Source of the DNA: Aristolochia californica
Lineage: Eukaryota; Streptophyta; Magnoliopsida; Piperales; Aristolochiaceae
Direction of reading: 5' to 3'
NCBI GenBank assembly: GCA_029961685.1
Contig: JARWKL010000012.1
Coordinates: 20,755,227 to 20,819,226 of the forward strand
DNA: 64,000 nt
The position numbers were made by a program, and so were the translations under genes. The notes below the pieces were generated by a model. The model was given only the letters and a program-made list of their open reading frames with translations. It did not search any database and was not told the DNA's origin. Every line of letters starts with the position of its first letter. Position 1 is the stretch's first letter. Below are positions 21,332-34,381 of this stretch, one piece after another.

Positions 21332-24300
21332 TCATGTGATCTCGGCATGGTATTTGGAACTACAGATGCATTCAGGATATGGGTTCTCATAGAATGATTC
21401 TTCTGTCCTTAGCCGTCCTCGGCCCTTAACTCCAGGCAGGGAACCCAGCCTTTTCCTTGGAGCACCTTGTCTGTCAAATTGCAAAAGAAGTGTGAATGGT
21501 TGTTTGGTTTTTTTGGTTTTTTTTTTTTTTTTCGAATGTTGGTTACGGAAATTTGAGCTTGAGAAGATAAACAGGCAGACGTATGAAATTTCTAGAAAGG
21601 CTGACTGACATTGTTGGGTCACTGTTGCCTAGTTCATGGTACCAACCAATATGCAGTACAATCATAACAAACAGGTTTACAGGTGTTAGGATAAGAATTT
21701 GGATGAAGTCATTTTATCTCTAATGTATATAAGCTGCATTCAGGAGATTCATATAAAATTTAAGATAAAGTTAAATGCATACTAGTCAACACTATTTTAA
21801 CAGGTTTTTTGATTTCCTACCACCAAATTATAAGCTGTCTCAGAAACATTTCACGAACCAGTTCAACCAAATGACTCGATTCGTAAGCAATAAGGGTCTG
21901 GACCTATTTTGAATCCTTTGTCTGTAGATGGAATCATTGCACTTCATTGATATGATAAGACCAGCCCAGTTTTTTTCATATATTTTTATTTTCATTTATT
22001 TATTTAGTTTTTGTGTTAGAGAGAACAATGCAGATTGATATTCATTTCAGTAGGAAGAGCTATTATCAATAAAGTGAAAAGAGATACCTGTCTTTGTGCA
22101 TTTGACTGATGAGCAGTGATAATGATGATCCTTCCTGTAGCTCTCCTCTTTTCATCATGTCAAAGATTTCCACCAGGCCTTTCCTACGAGGATGAATGAG
22201 TATGATTTAATTGATTATATACACTCCTTGCCAAGACCAAAGTAAAATTTGAAGTACAGATGATGACATCCCGTCCAGTAAGCATTCTTGGGCCATTAAC
22301 AAAAGATACTTCACGGCTAACTAAGAAGTGCATGGACAATTTTCATATATTTATTCCAGCCTAGTTTTCTTTAAATTTTGTGGAGTATTGACTGTATCCA
22401 TGTTCCCCATAGCGAAGTACTCATGGGACTAGATAACCCAGTACGGTGCTTGAGCTAATCCACAAAATCACTTTTGGCCAATATTGATATCAGTGTGATC
22501 TTTTTTTCAGAAAGAATCTGGATCAGTTTCGAGAGGGTCATCATTATGACAGGGGAAAAAAAAAGCACATCCAAACACACAAAAGATCATTATCAGAACA
22601 TTCCCATTATGTCGGTGCTACAAATGTTGTCAAGTAAATAAACCTTACCATCAAACAATGAAGCTTTTAAGCAGCAGGGAACAGAAATTTCAAGGGGCCA
22701 TAATCTGGGCTCCCCCACTGGCGGGCCACTACAAACTAAACTTTGATGGTAGCGCTTTTGGTTGTCCCGGTCTTGTGGGCTATGGCGGAGTTATCCATGA
22801 TGAAAATGGTTCTCCTTTTGTCCTTTGCTGGACCACTTGGAGTCTCCGACTCCACTGCGGAACTCTCTGGATTACTCAATGGGCTTTAGATCTTCCAAAG
22901 TCGTCTCGCAAGCCCCTCCTAATCATAGGCAATTCTAAAATTTTCATAGACTGGTGTGCAAAGTCAACCCTTCCTCCCTCTCAACATTGGGATATGTATT
23001 TCGATATATGTAATTTAATTTCTTTTCTAAACTGTATTTGGAAACACATCCCTAGATCTGCCAATCATTTGGCAGACACTCAGGCTAAGTTGGGTGTTTT
23101 ACTCCAATGCCTTGTTGTGGAGGAAGGCCCACGTAGTTAGGTTTGTATTCTTCTCCCTCTATTTAATAGTTTATACATCATTATTCAAAAAAAAAAGGTG
23201 TGAGGACTGAGACCTATTAAATAAGTCCAAGTGTGTAGCAAGGCAGAATAACTTAAGCTCCCAGATGAAGAGCATGCCATGGCACACCGTGGATGCACTG
23301 CCAGGATATCAGTATGGAAGTAGATAGATCCTCAATCTCTCAAAGAATACAAGAACTCACTAGTGAAGGTCACAGTCCTTCTAGCCATCAAGAGCCCAGG
23401 GGAGTTAACAATTGCTCTCGTCCCTTGAGAAAAGCTCTTGATTCTGCCTCCTTAACAATGACCACAAGAACAGGAAGACTAAGATCCTTTGTTATCAAAA
23501 TTAGTACCCCCTTGGCCTCTCCACCTGCAACCCCATACTCTTCTTGAGATTCCATCACATTAAGCTTGAGGGCACCAGGATCAGTTGGTGACCACTGATG
23601 TATTGCTTCTAACCCGGAATAAACATACAAGCCACTATACACAAATTACATGGACAATTCAACTGGCCAGACTATTAACAAGTATAAAATGAAAAGCCCT
23701 TCCAATTACACTACAGGCTAAATGGCTTTCCATCATATTCTTCTATGGCACTCTGCTGAAAAATAGATTCTTATGTTGGGCTCTGAAAATATACTTTAAG
23801 CTGGAATTGCAAGTTTCATGAGAGCTCCACCAACCTTCTTCATGAAAGGAGAGGAAAACAGCTCCAAAATTTTCAAAAATTTGCTGCCATAAGATGAATA
23901 AGAGAACATAAGGTGCAACCATTGAGCTTCCAGAGCTTCACATCAAAATCAAAGTTCCTCTCTTTCACCCCTCATACATAATTTATTAACTAAGCTTCAA
24001 AGATGAGAAGCTTCAAAAGCATCATTAAATATAGCTCTTCTGAAGTTTTTAAGTACCAACTTTGTGGAACACTAAACAACTTCATATATAGTGGGAAAGC
24101 ATTTATAAGAGAGATATCTCTTACCCAAACATCCAACCGAAAAGGCATCTACAAGAGAAATATTTCTTACCCAAACATCAAAGCAAAATTTATTTGTTCA
24201 CCACTTCTAACACAAATTAATGTTTCAAAAAATGTGTCCATTCTCCCTAACTTAAGCATTGTGAATCTATGAGAAAACAAGAAAAGACAAGGGTATGGGG

Positions 24301-27300
24301 GGTAGTATGAAATGTAAATGCATCAAGAAGATTTGCCAAACACTTTCTGCTTTTTTTTTTTTTTTCTTTATTAGGTATTAAAAAAATTGTGTATTTTGTA
24401 CTATAATGCCCTTTACAAAAGATGAAAATAAGAAGAAACTACACTGCCAATTTTATTTAAAATAAAAAAGAAAAATCAGTATTGAACTTTGGCACTCCAG
24501 CTGAAGCCAGGAAAGTTAAGTATCTTCAGCCTGACATATATTTCTGATCAGACTGTCATCATGAGGCTTTGTAAAAGTAATTGCAAGTGCATTCTTGGAT
24601 AAGACAAAGAATGGTAATTTTCTAAGGGAAATTCTCTTTAAACAGTTTATCAATCAGTTGGTCTAGGAGCACTCATAAATTGACTACCAACACTACTGCA
24701 GAGGACCTGTTTGGCATATAAATAGTGAGATAGATTGATTCACCTTTACCTCTTTGTACCTGCATAGAGGTTCTGACAGCTAGACTATGATCAAGATATC
24801 TTAAAAAAAGAAACACGTGCACTCTGCTACAAAATTTATTTTGCACAGGGAAAGGGTTCCGTTTTTCTTGTATTAGGAGGTCCAGTTCATAGCTATATAC
24901 GAGTCCAACAGCAAAACATTTACTTTTGAAACTGCTGAAATACATGTATAAGGGCATTTTTCTCATTTCGATTTGTAGGTGTAGCTATAAGTGTTACACT
25001 AAGATAGGCATCATGATAGGAGTTCATATTCCAAAAAAAAGTATTTAGAAAGTTATTGGGTTTAATGAAATAAAGGGCATTATTATACTTTCGTATCTTT
25101 TTCACTTAAGTAATATATTTAAACAGATAGGGCACGATTTCCAGCCCTGACAGAGTTCTGGTTCAACGCACTCCTTTCTCTCTCTTGCCTCTTCTTCTTT
25201 TCTCCTTCTTCCTCCTCCTACTTAACTACTTCTTTGATGTTTTCAGAAACAATAGTAAGTCAATAATATCCCATGGCATTGAAAATAACATTCTATTTTT
25301 CCTTATTGCTCAAATCTCTGATTATGCCCCTAATACATGGTTACCGATCTATTATGAATGCAGCACCCACCTTTGTGTTCGTTTTGGAGCCATTTTGGCA
25401 GGTTGTGATAAACGAAAGGATGGAAACTATTAAATGTAGTGTGCAGGTATTTTTGTCATTTTATATTGCTTATGTACTTCGATGATAGCACTGTCATGTT
25501 TAAAATGTCAGGATGAGTCTATGGTCTAGTTTTTATGTTGTTTGGAGGTATGGTTAGGAAGTTATAAGGAGTTATGTTCAAGAGGCGTAATTCTATAATT
25601 ATACATCAAACCACTTAAGTTAATAAGAAGACGAGAGGTTATGTGCGGACCTGACGAGAGCCTGCTCAAGGCTCTCTTTCAGTCTCTCTTCTCTCCTTCT
25701 TTCCTCCTCTCTTCGTTATTCTCCTATTTTCTATTTCTTTTTTATGATACTAGAGCAGTAGAGTCCTGATTTTGAGCCCATGAAATATTCCTACCTTTTT
25801 TTAATGCAGAAACTCTTCAGAGAAGGGGATTTCAGAATTTGCTACTGACTGGGGGTAAATTTTGATTTTTCTTGTTTCTTTCTATGCCATAACCCTAGGG
25901 ATGATTGTCCTTGCAGCCAATTGAGCAGTTCTAATCCTAATTAGTATCCCAAAAGGGTTTTGACTTGGGATTGTCTCATTTGAATTATGCTAACCTTGCA
26001 TTTGGTTCCTGCATCATCTTCAGGGAAGCTGGAGTCAACCAATTTCTTGCAATTTTTGGTGGTTTAAGGCTGCAATTACTCTTTTTAAAGATGTTGTACA
26101 TATTACTGGTTGAAATTTGAGTTTCTTATCAAATCCCTAATAATTGAGGTGGGGCCCTTATAGCCTGCACAGGCATCTGGTGACTTTAATTTTTTTATTG
26201 TGTTAGCTGTTATGTATTATTTATGGCTGATTTTGGTGAGATAATCACTCCCACAAGAGCATTTGGAAGTTCTACAAGGGAAAAATACTTATTCTGGTCA
26301 CTATAGACAAGTTGAATGGTCAAAATTATCTTAGTTGGTTTAAGTCAGCACTTATCTTAAGGCCAAACAGAAGTCAAAATTCATTAGAGATGATCTACCA
26401 GTTCTTATTACAAATGATTGGGAAGTTGAGGATAGCCAGGTTATGAACTGGTTACTCAATAATATAGAGTCCAAAGTGAAGAGTCAGATCATGAACTGTG
26501 AGATAACCAAGGAAATGTAGATGTCTTCAGAAGTTTTAGATTGACAGGAAAGTAATTTGTCTAGGGTGTATGAGCTATATGCTAAACGTTACTGACTACT
26601 ATCAGTAAGTTGCAAAGTATCTTGTAGGAAATTAGTATTATTTATCCTTTCACCATAGATGAAAAAGAGCTTGAGAAAAAACAAGGGCAAATACTTGTAG
26701 CTAAAATTTTAAATGGCTTAGGACCAAAATTTGACGTAATTCGAGCTCAGTTACTTGCCTCGGATGACATCCCATCACTCTCTAAAGCCTTTAGTGTTAT
26801 GTGTGCAAAGACAACAATTACACCCACAGATAACAAAGAAGTTAAAGATGTTGATGGAATTGCACTTAACACTCAAAGACAATTACAATCTGTGCAAGAC
26901 TATAGTGGAAGTGGTAGAGGCAGAGGTCGTGATAGCTCAAGTAGAGGGAGAAGTCAAAGTGATGGTAAAGGTGACAAAAAGTGTGTTCATAGTGGACGTA
27001 CCAATCATTTTTTAGATAAATACTGGAACAAGTTTGATAAGCTTGCATTCGCTAACTCTTCTATTCAGGACAACATTGAGCCCTCTTCGAATAGAGCAAT
27101 GGGTATACTACTTGGTGCCCTTGATAAATTGCAGCAGCTTGCCTAGCGCATTGCTTAGTTGACTTGAACATCCAGCTCCTCGATGAATGTAGCTCAGCCT
27201 ACACTTCCTACAACTACTCTTGCCAATTCAGGTACATCTGCCTTGCACATGCGTTCTATGTCTTCCTGGGTTATTGACTCAAGTGCTTCATACCATATGT

Positions 27301-30300
27301 CAGGGATGTGATCCTTATTCACTGATTTGAGTGAGTCTTCTATTTATAAACATGTTACGCTTGTTGATTGGTTTGTCTCTTCTATTCACGGAGTAGGCAA
27401 TGTTTAACCTACACCATTCTTGTCATTTAAATCTGTATTTATTCGTTCCTAAGTTTCCTCTTAATTTTTTGTCAGTTAGTCAACTCACAAAGTTTATGAA
27501 TTGCTCAGTGATTTTCTATCCTACTCATTGTGTATTTCACGATCTCACGACGAGGAGGATGATTGGCTTCGTGCGTGAGAGAGGACTATATATCATTTGG
27601 AAAGTTCACGAAAATAGATTCCGTTTGTTCTACATTTTGCAATTTCACCCTTCCAGGTTAGGCATCCTTCTCCAACAAAATTGGTTTAGCTATTTCTTGA
27701 ATTGCTATCATGTTTATCGTTTCAGTGTGAGTCGTGTCAAGTGGGAAAACATCATTAGACTTCATTTTCTTTGAGTCAAACAAACAGTAATAGTTTGTCT
27801 GAGATAGTTCATTTTGATGTATAGGGACTTTGTCCAATTTTTAGTGGTTTTGGGTATAAATATTTTGCTTCTTTTATTGATGACTTTAGTCGTACTACTA
27901 GGTTGTATCCCCTACGAGAGAAATTTGAAGTGTTTAATGTATTTCAAAAAATTTATAAAGAAAAATCAATTTGATGCATCTCTTCGTATTTTTCGTACTG
28001 ATAATGGATTGGAATTGATAAATCAGAAATTTGATATCGTTTTTTCAGAATCATGGGATTCTTCATTAGTCTTCATGTGTTGTCACTCCACAACAAAATG
28101 GAATGGCCGAGTGAAAAAATCGTCATCTTCTAGAAGTTGCGACAACAATGCTATTCCCAAGTCATATTGTGGTGATGTAGTGCTTACTGCCTATTTTCTT
28201 ATAAATAGGATGTCTTCTTTAGTACTTGTGGGCAAAATTCCGGTCCAAATACTAAATCCATCGGCTACCTTGTTTCCCCTCTGTCCTCGTACTTTTGGAT
28301 GTGTCTATTTTACTCACGTGTTAGTTTTGTTGCTGATAAATTGTCTCCTCATGCAATCAAGTGTTTTTTTCTAGGTTATTCTCGTACAAAGAAGGGATAC
28401 AAATATTTTTTCCCATCCCACTAGAAAGACATTTGTATATGCCGATGTGACATTCTATGAGGATGTTCTTTTTTTCTCTATCTCTAACAAGGAGTCAAGT
28501 CCATCTCTTGTAGATATAGGTATAGTTGCTCCAACTCAAGTGAAAAATGATATTGGCCAGCCACCATCTATTACTGCACCAAAGTCATTATAGGTATATC
28601 AATGACGAAAAACTATTCGGACACCAGTCAAGGTTCCCTCTATCTCGCCTATTCCAAGATCCTCTTCGTCTGCAACTTCTGAGGTAACTAATTTAGATCT
28701 CCGCATTGCTCTTTGTAAGGGTGTATGCATGTCCACTAGAGATTCGTTGTCTCATTAAGTGAGCTCTGGTTCTTTGTCGAAAACAGTACAAACAATTTGC
28801 TATGTCTTTGTCTTCTTGTACCATTCCTTCTTCAGTGTAGGATGCTATCTTGTCTCCTCAGTGGAAGTGTGCTATGGATGTTGAGATGGAGACACTACAT
28901 GATAGAGGTACATGAAGTTTATGTGATCCACCTTCTAGTGCTACAAAACTGTGAAGTATAGAGAGGATGGTTTATTGACATATATAAAACTAGATTGGTG
29001 GCCAAGGGGTATACTCAAACCTATGGCATAGATGTTTTTGAGACCTCTACCCGCATTCTTATATCTGTTGCAATTAATTAGGGATGACCCTTGTATCAGT
29101 TGGATATTAAAAATGCCTTCTTACATGGAGATTTAGAAGAAGAGGTTTAAATGGAACAACCCCATGAGTATGTTGCTTAAGAGGAGACTTGGAATGTGTT
29201 CAGATTAAAGAAGGCAATTTATGGACTCAAACAAAGTCCTAGCCTACGGTTTGAAAAGTTCAGCCAGGTAGTAATGTAATTTGGGTTCACTCGAAGCCAT
29301 TTTGATCAATCTCTTTTTGTTATGTAGTGACCCTTTGAAAATTGTAGTATTACTTGTTTATATTGATGATATCATGATTGATGATATCATCTTGTTAGAG
29401 AGTGATACGAAAGGAATTGATGCAGTAAAGGAGCACCTTGCTAAACATTTCTAGACAAAGTATCTGGGTTCTTTAAAATACTTCCTTTGGATAGAAATTG
29501 CTAGAAGCAAAATGGGTGTTGTCTCAACACAAGGAAGTACGTTATTGATATGTTACATGAGTATGGCTTATTAGGAGCGAAATTGGTAGAGACACCTATG
29601 GAAGTTGGCAATGATCTTCATGAGGAAAGCAGTGATGAACTTAAAGACGAAACAATGTAGCGAAGGTTAGTGGGAAGTTGATTTATGCCACAGTTACTTG
29701 TCCAGATATCTCATTTACGTGTGGTGAGTAATGGAATGTCCATGCAAAATTCATTTGGATGTTGTTCAGAGGATATTGAGATACTTAAAAAAGTCAATTG
29801 GAAATGATTGTTTTTTTAACCTTATAATCATTTAAAGATAAGAGTCTTTTCAGATGCAAACTATGCTAGATCCAACCTTCATAGGAAGTCCACAAATTGT
29901 TATTGCATGTTTGTAAGAGGAAATTTGGTAAGCTAAAAGAGCAAAAAGTAAAATGTGGTGGTTCGTTCTAGTGCAAAAACTAAGTATAGAGCTATGACTC
30001 ATATTGTAAGTGAGTTGATGTGGGTTAGATACGTTCTTCACGAGTTAAATTTACAAGTCGTAAAACCTATGAGCATGTATTGTGATAACCAAGTTGTTAT
30101 TTTGATTGCAAACAATCCAGTGTTTCATGAGAGAATCAAACATATAGAGGTCGAATGCCACTTCATTCGAGACATAGTAATGAGAAAAGAAATTGTTACC
30201 CCTTATATCCCATCTAGTGATCAAGTTAGTGATATCTTTACTGAAAACCTTGGGTAGACGTGAGTTTGGGCCATTTTGTAACAAATTGGGGCTTTTAGAC

Positions 30301-33300
30301 ATATATGTTCCAGTTTGAGGGGGAGCATTAAATGAAGTGTAAGGGTATTTTTGTCATTTTACATCGTTTGTGTACTTCGGTGAGAGTATTGTCATGTTTA
30401 GAATGTTGGGATGAGTCCAAGGTGTAGTTTTTATGTTGTTTGAAGGTGCGGTTCGCAAGTTATAAAGAGTTATGTTTAAGCGGGGTAATTCTATAATTAT
30501 ACCTCAAACCAATAAGAAGAAAGAAGGATTGGTTACAGACCTAACGAGAGCCTTCTCAAGGCTCTCTTTCAGTCTCACTTCTCTCCTTTCCACCTATCTT
30601 CATTATTCTCCTATTTCCTATGTTTTTACAGACACGTTGACGAGTATCTTGCTATGGTTGTGGACTCATAAACCCCTTTCCATGCTGAAAAGCTGGAGCT
30701 TCAATATGCTGCAGCAGTATCTTTGGGCTAGAGTTTTTTACATTTCAACAACAAGAAAATTTGTTCAAGTGATTGTTACTGCTGTAATATGAACCCTAAT
30801 GCAGCACTCAAGAGGCCTGAACCATGCGATGCCAGTGGTGCCAGTGGTGCCAGTGTTCAACTGGGCATCTGTATGGCATTGGCCTCAATTATCGTGAAAC
30901 ACAGCAACTGTAGGGCATCAGTCCTAATTACCATAATCAATTAACACAAACTATTTCATATAATGCTTGCGCTGCACACGCCCCCTTACCTCAATTTACT
31001 TGAACTCAAATATCTAATAGTGGAAAAGATAAATAGATAAATAGACAAAAAAAACAGAAAATAAATAAATAAAAGATCACGCAAAGAAATTAATTTTCGA
31101 TTTTGACTAATACAAAGAATAAATATAGTTAAATAAAACAGGAGAAGCAAAAGATGAGAAGGGAATACCTATCAGGGGTGATAGTCTTTTGATGGCCTAA
31201 GAATCTCCGATGCCCCTCAACAGCTCTTGCCATATTGCCCGAATATGAAGGAATAAACACATCACTCTCAAGACAAACGATATAATCTAATGCCGCCGAT
31301 TGAGATGCATGATTGGAAAAAGTCTCAAGTTCTTCAGGTTTTGCCAGTGTCTCCTGCAATCAATCAACAAACCGTATTCATCATACAGAGATTTCAGGAC
31401 TCACCCTCCAGATTATCAGTCTAGCTACAAAAAAAGAAATTATATGTCCTGTAGCTCAGAGAATTATTCACATCATCTTAAATTTAGTCAAATATGCCCT
31501 CCCATGAGATCATTTGCTATTGATAGTTCTGTTCCTGTGCAGAGGCACATAGTTTTATCAACAAACATTAGAAATTACCGGATTATGAACTAACCTTGAA
31601 AACCAAATTTGGAAAATAAGATCTGAGCTCAGAAAGGTGAATATCACCACCAAATATTTCTCCCGCTGCAATGTAAATCCAAATGGATCGAGGATAGCCT
31701 AAAGCCCTCAGATAGATGCCAACCTCTTTGGGAGTAAGTGGGCAATTTCCGCCAATCCGTTGTTCTGTTGAGTTAATTTTCTTCATTTTCCAGTGGTTTG
31801 TTTTCTCCCTGTCATAAAAAACATAGTGGTCATTAATCCATAACACATTATCAAGCAGAATATTTCATCACATTCATGAGCAGAAAAGAGAATGAGGCAA
31901 GAATCTAGTTGCTTAGCCATCCATAAATAATACTTGGGACTCATAACACCAACAGGGAAAGTAATGGGCAGTTGTCCGAGTGTAACCGATCAAATTGGCA
32001 TTCCATACCACTGGGTGGTTACCAACAAATTAGATATACGATTAAACTTATAGTGACTGTGACAGAAAGCAAAAGTAATGGTCAGAATGGTCAGAATGGT
32101 CAAATGTCAATACTTGAGCTAAAGTAAAACTACTCCATGACACCCAACATTAGTGCACTATCAATGCTCCAACTGGATTCACTTTGAAAACAAGTCCCCT
32201 GGTGTCTGAAATATCATGGGTATCCATAAGTTTAAGGTGGACAGCCACAGACTGGTGTAAGAACAAACTGCACTTATACTACATTATTTACACTTGTGGT
32301 GTTATCTCTTCATTTTGGTCAAAAGTTCCAAGCTCAATTAACATTTTGGGAACTAAAAAATTCACTGGACTAGAAGCTCCACTCAAGTAGCTTACAGACA
32401 AAATTGCTTATGTAAGACAAGTTCAAAGTTTAAGAGACGGTTGCCACTAGCAACAAATTTCAGAAACATACAAGTTTTTGCTTGAACTACATAAGTTTAA
32501 ACTCACATTGTCAGAATAGATCCTTGATTCATTTTAAGAACAGGAGTTCTCAGCAAAAGAAACAACGTAATTTTTTTTTATGCAAGTGAGAAGGAGATAT
32601 TTATTAAGGAGAGAAGCAAAGGGTCCCACAACCAGGGAATACAATGCGAAGAAAATAAAAGAAGAAACAACATAAAAATGATGCCATTAAAAGAAAGGAA
32701 ATACCAATTGAAGTATATAACCACGTGGTGACAAATGAACAGGATTGCACTCTGCTGGACAAGACGAAGCACAATATACACTCTTAGATTATTGATCTTG
32801 CAAAGTTTATATTCTCACCTCATTACAGTCAGCTCTGCAGCTTCTGCTTCAGTAAGGCCATAAGTGCAACCAGTAAAAGATAACATATCTTTCTCATATC
32901 GTAAGTGAAGAGCAATATATCTTCCGTGCGATTTGAGTCGCTCCACCAGCTTCTGTGGTGTCACCGTCACGTTTTCTCAGAATCCTAGTTTAACAGATTG
33001 CCCCCTTTTAAGAGAGATCTCCTAAGTAAAAGATGACAAAAGAGATTCCAAGCGATATGAAATGATGTACAGGCAAAAAACAGACCTTGCCTAAACTCTC
33101 AATAGGAGGAGAAAAGCGAAGAGCGTAATACAAGGCACGACAACGCAATCTCTGGATATCAAGGGGAAGGTTATTGTTGGCCAACCTTGAATCTGATTTT
33201 GGAACATGAATCACCTGTCACACACTGAAGAGTTTCAGAAGAACTAGCATGAAGTGAAAAATCATAACCATTTACACTTTCAAACATTTGAAATTGATTA

Positions 33301-34343
33301 TAGCATGCAAAACAGATATATTGACACACTTCTCATAAGTGTCACCTTATGAAAGAAGAAGCATAGACTTCGATGAATAGATAATTTCTTCCTTTTGGTC
33401 TAAACAAGTTTGCATGCTCAGTTACATTTTGGGAAGAAAATTCACTAGACTAGAAGCTTCGCTCAAGTAGCGTATATATAAAACTGCACAAGCATGACAA
33501 ATAAAAAGGTTTAACATATGATTACCACTTTGCGACACATAGACTGCATCAAATTTCAGGAACAAATAAGTTTTTGCCTAAGCTAACTGTGAGAGTGGAA
33601 GATCCAGTTAAGTAGCTTACTGCCTAAGTTAAAAAATGTTTAATAACTTTTGTATCCTCTAACAGATTACATACAGAAAGGTCAACATCTAAATATTTTA
33701 ATTTAATCAGTTAAAGCATCATGTATCAGAAATAAGCCTAAAAAGTCACCTGCATTATGGACAAGAGCAACTGATTGATGATAGACCATGAAACAGCAGG
33801 AGCAGTTTCAAGCACGTCTTATGTTTCCTACTGATATGCATGCTTAGTTTTATGCCCAAGCCAGGTCTATGTTCTGTCCAAAAGCCAACTCACATGATGG
33901 ATGAACTGGCTCAAAGACCAGTTTGCAGCATTTCGTACCAAAAGCAGGATTATTAGGTCTGGTATAAGAATGTTTGTGTAGTGAAGAAAACCAGTACAAA
34001 GCAAACGACACTTTCATTCTGTAGCTAAGAAGGCCCACAAACTTCAAACTATAAATTCAATGCTCCAAACGAAGCTCCAGTTTATCTCAAGATTGGATAT
34101 TGGGCTAGTGAGGACTATTATTGTGTATTCAACATCACCTCCGCATCACCCCTTATTCAAGTTTGGAATTGACAAATAGGAGGCGACTTCAAAAGATTTT
34201 AAAAGCACATTGTTGAAGTTGAAAAAAATGAAACTCTAAAATCATCTCTGACATTTTAAAAGAAGGAAAATGAAAAATAACATTAAAAATTTGGAATTGA
34301 CAAAGAAAAGGCCACTTCCATTGATTCTAAAAACAACAACAGC

Positions 34344-34381
<38 letters not shown>

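Noticed and set aside
22658..23140. 160-codon frame as a host RNase H gene
   Set aside because: Isolated RVT_3 domain followed by an A tail in an intron, antisense; fits a LINE remnant.
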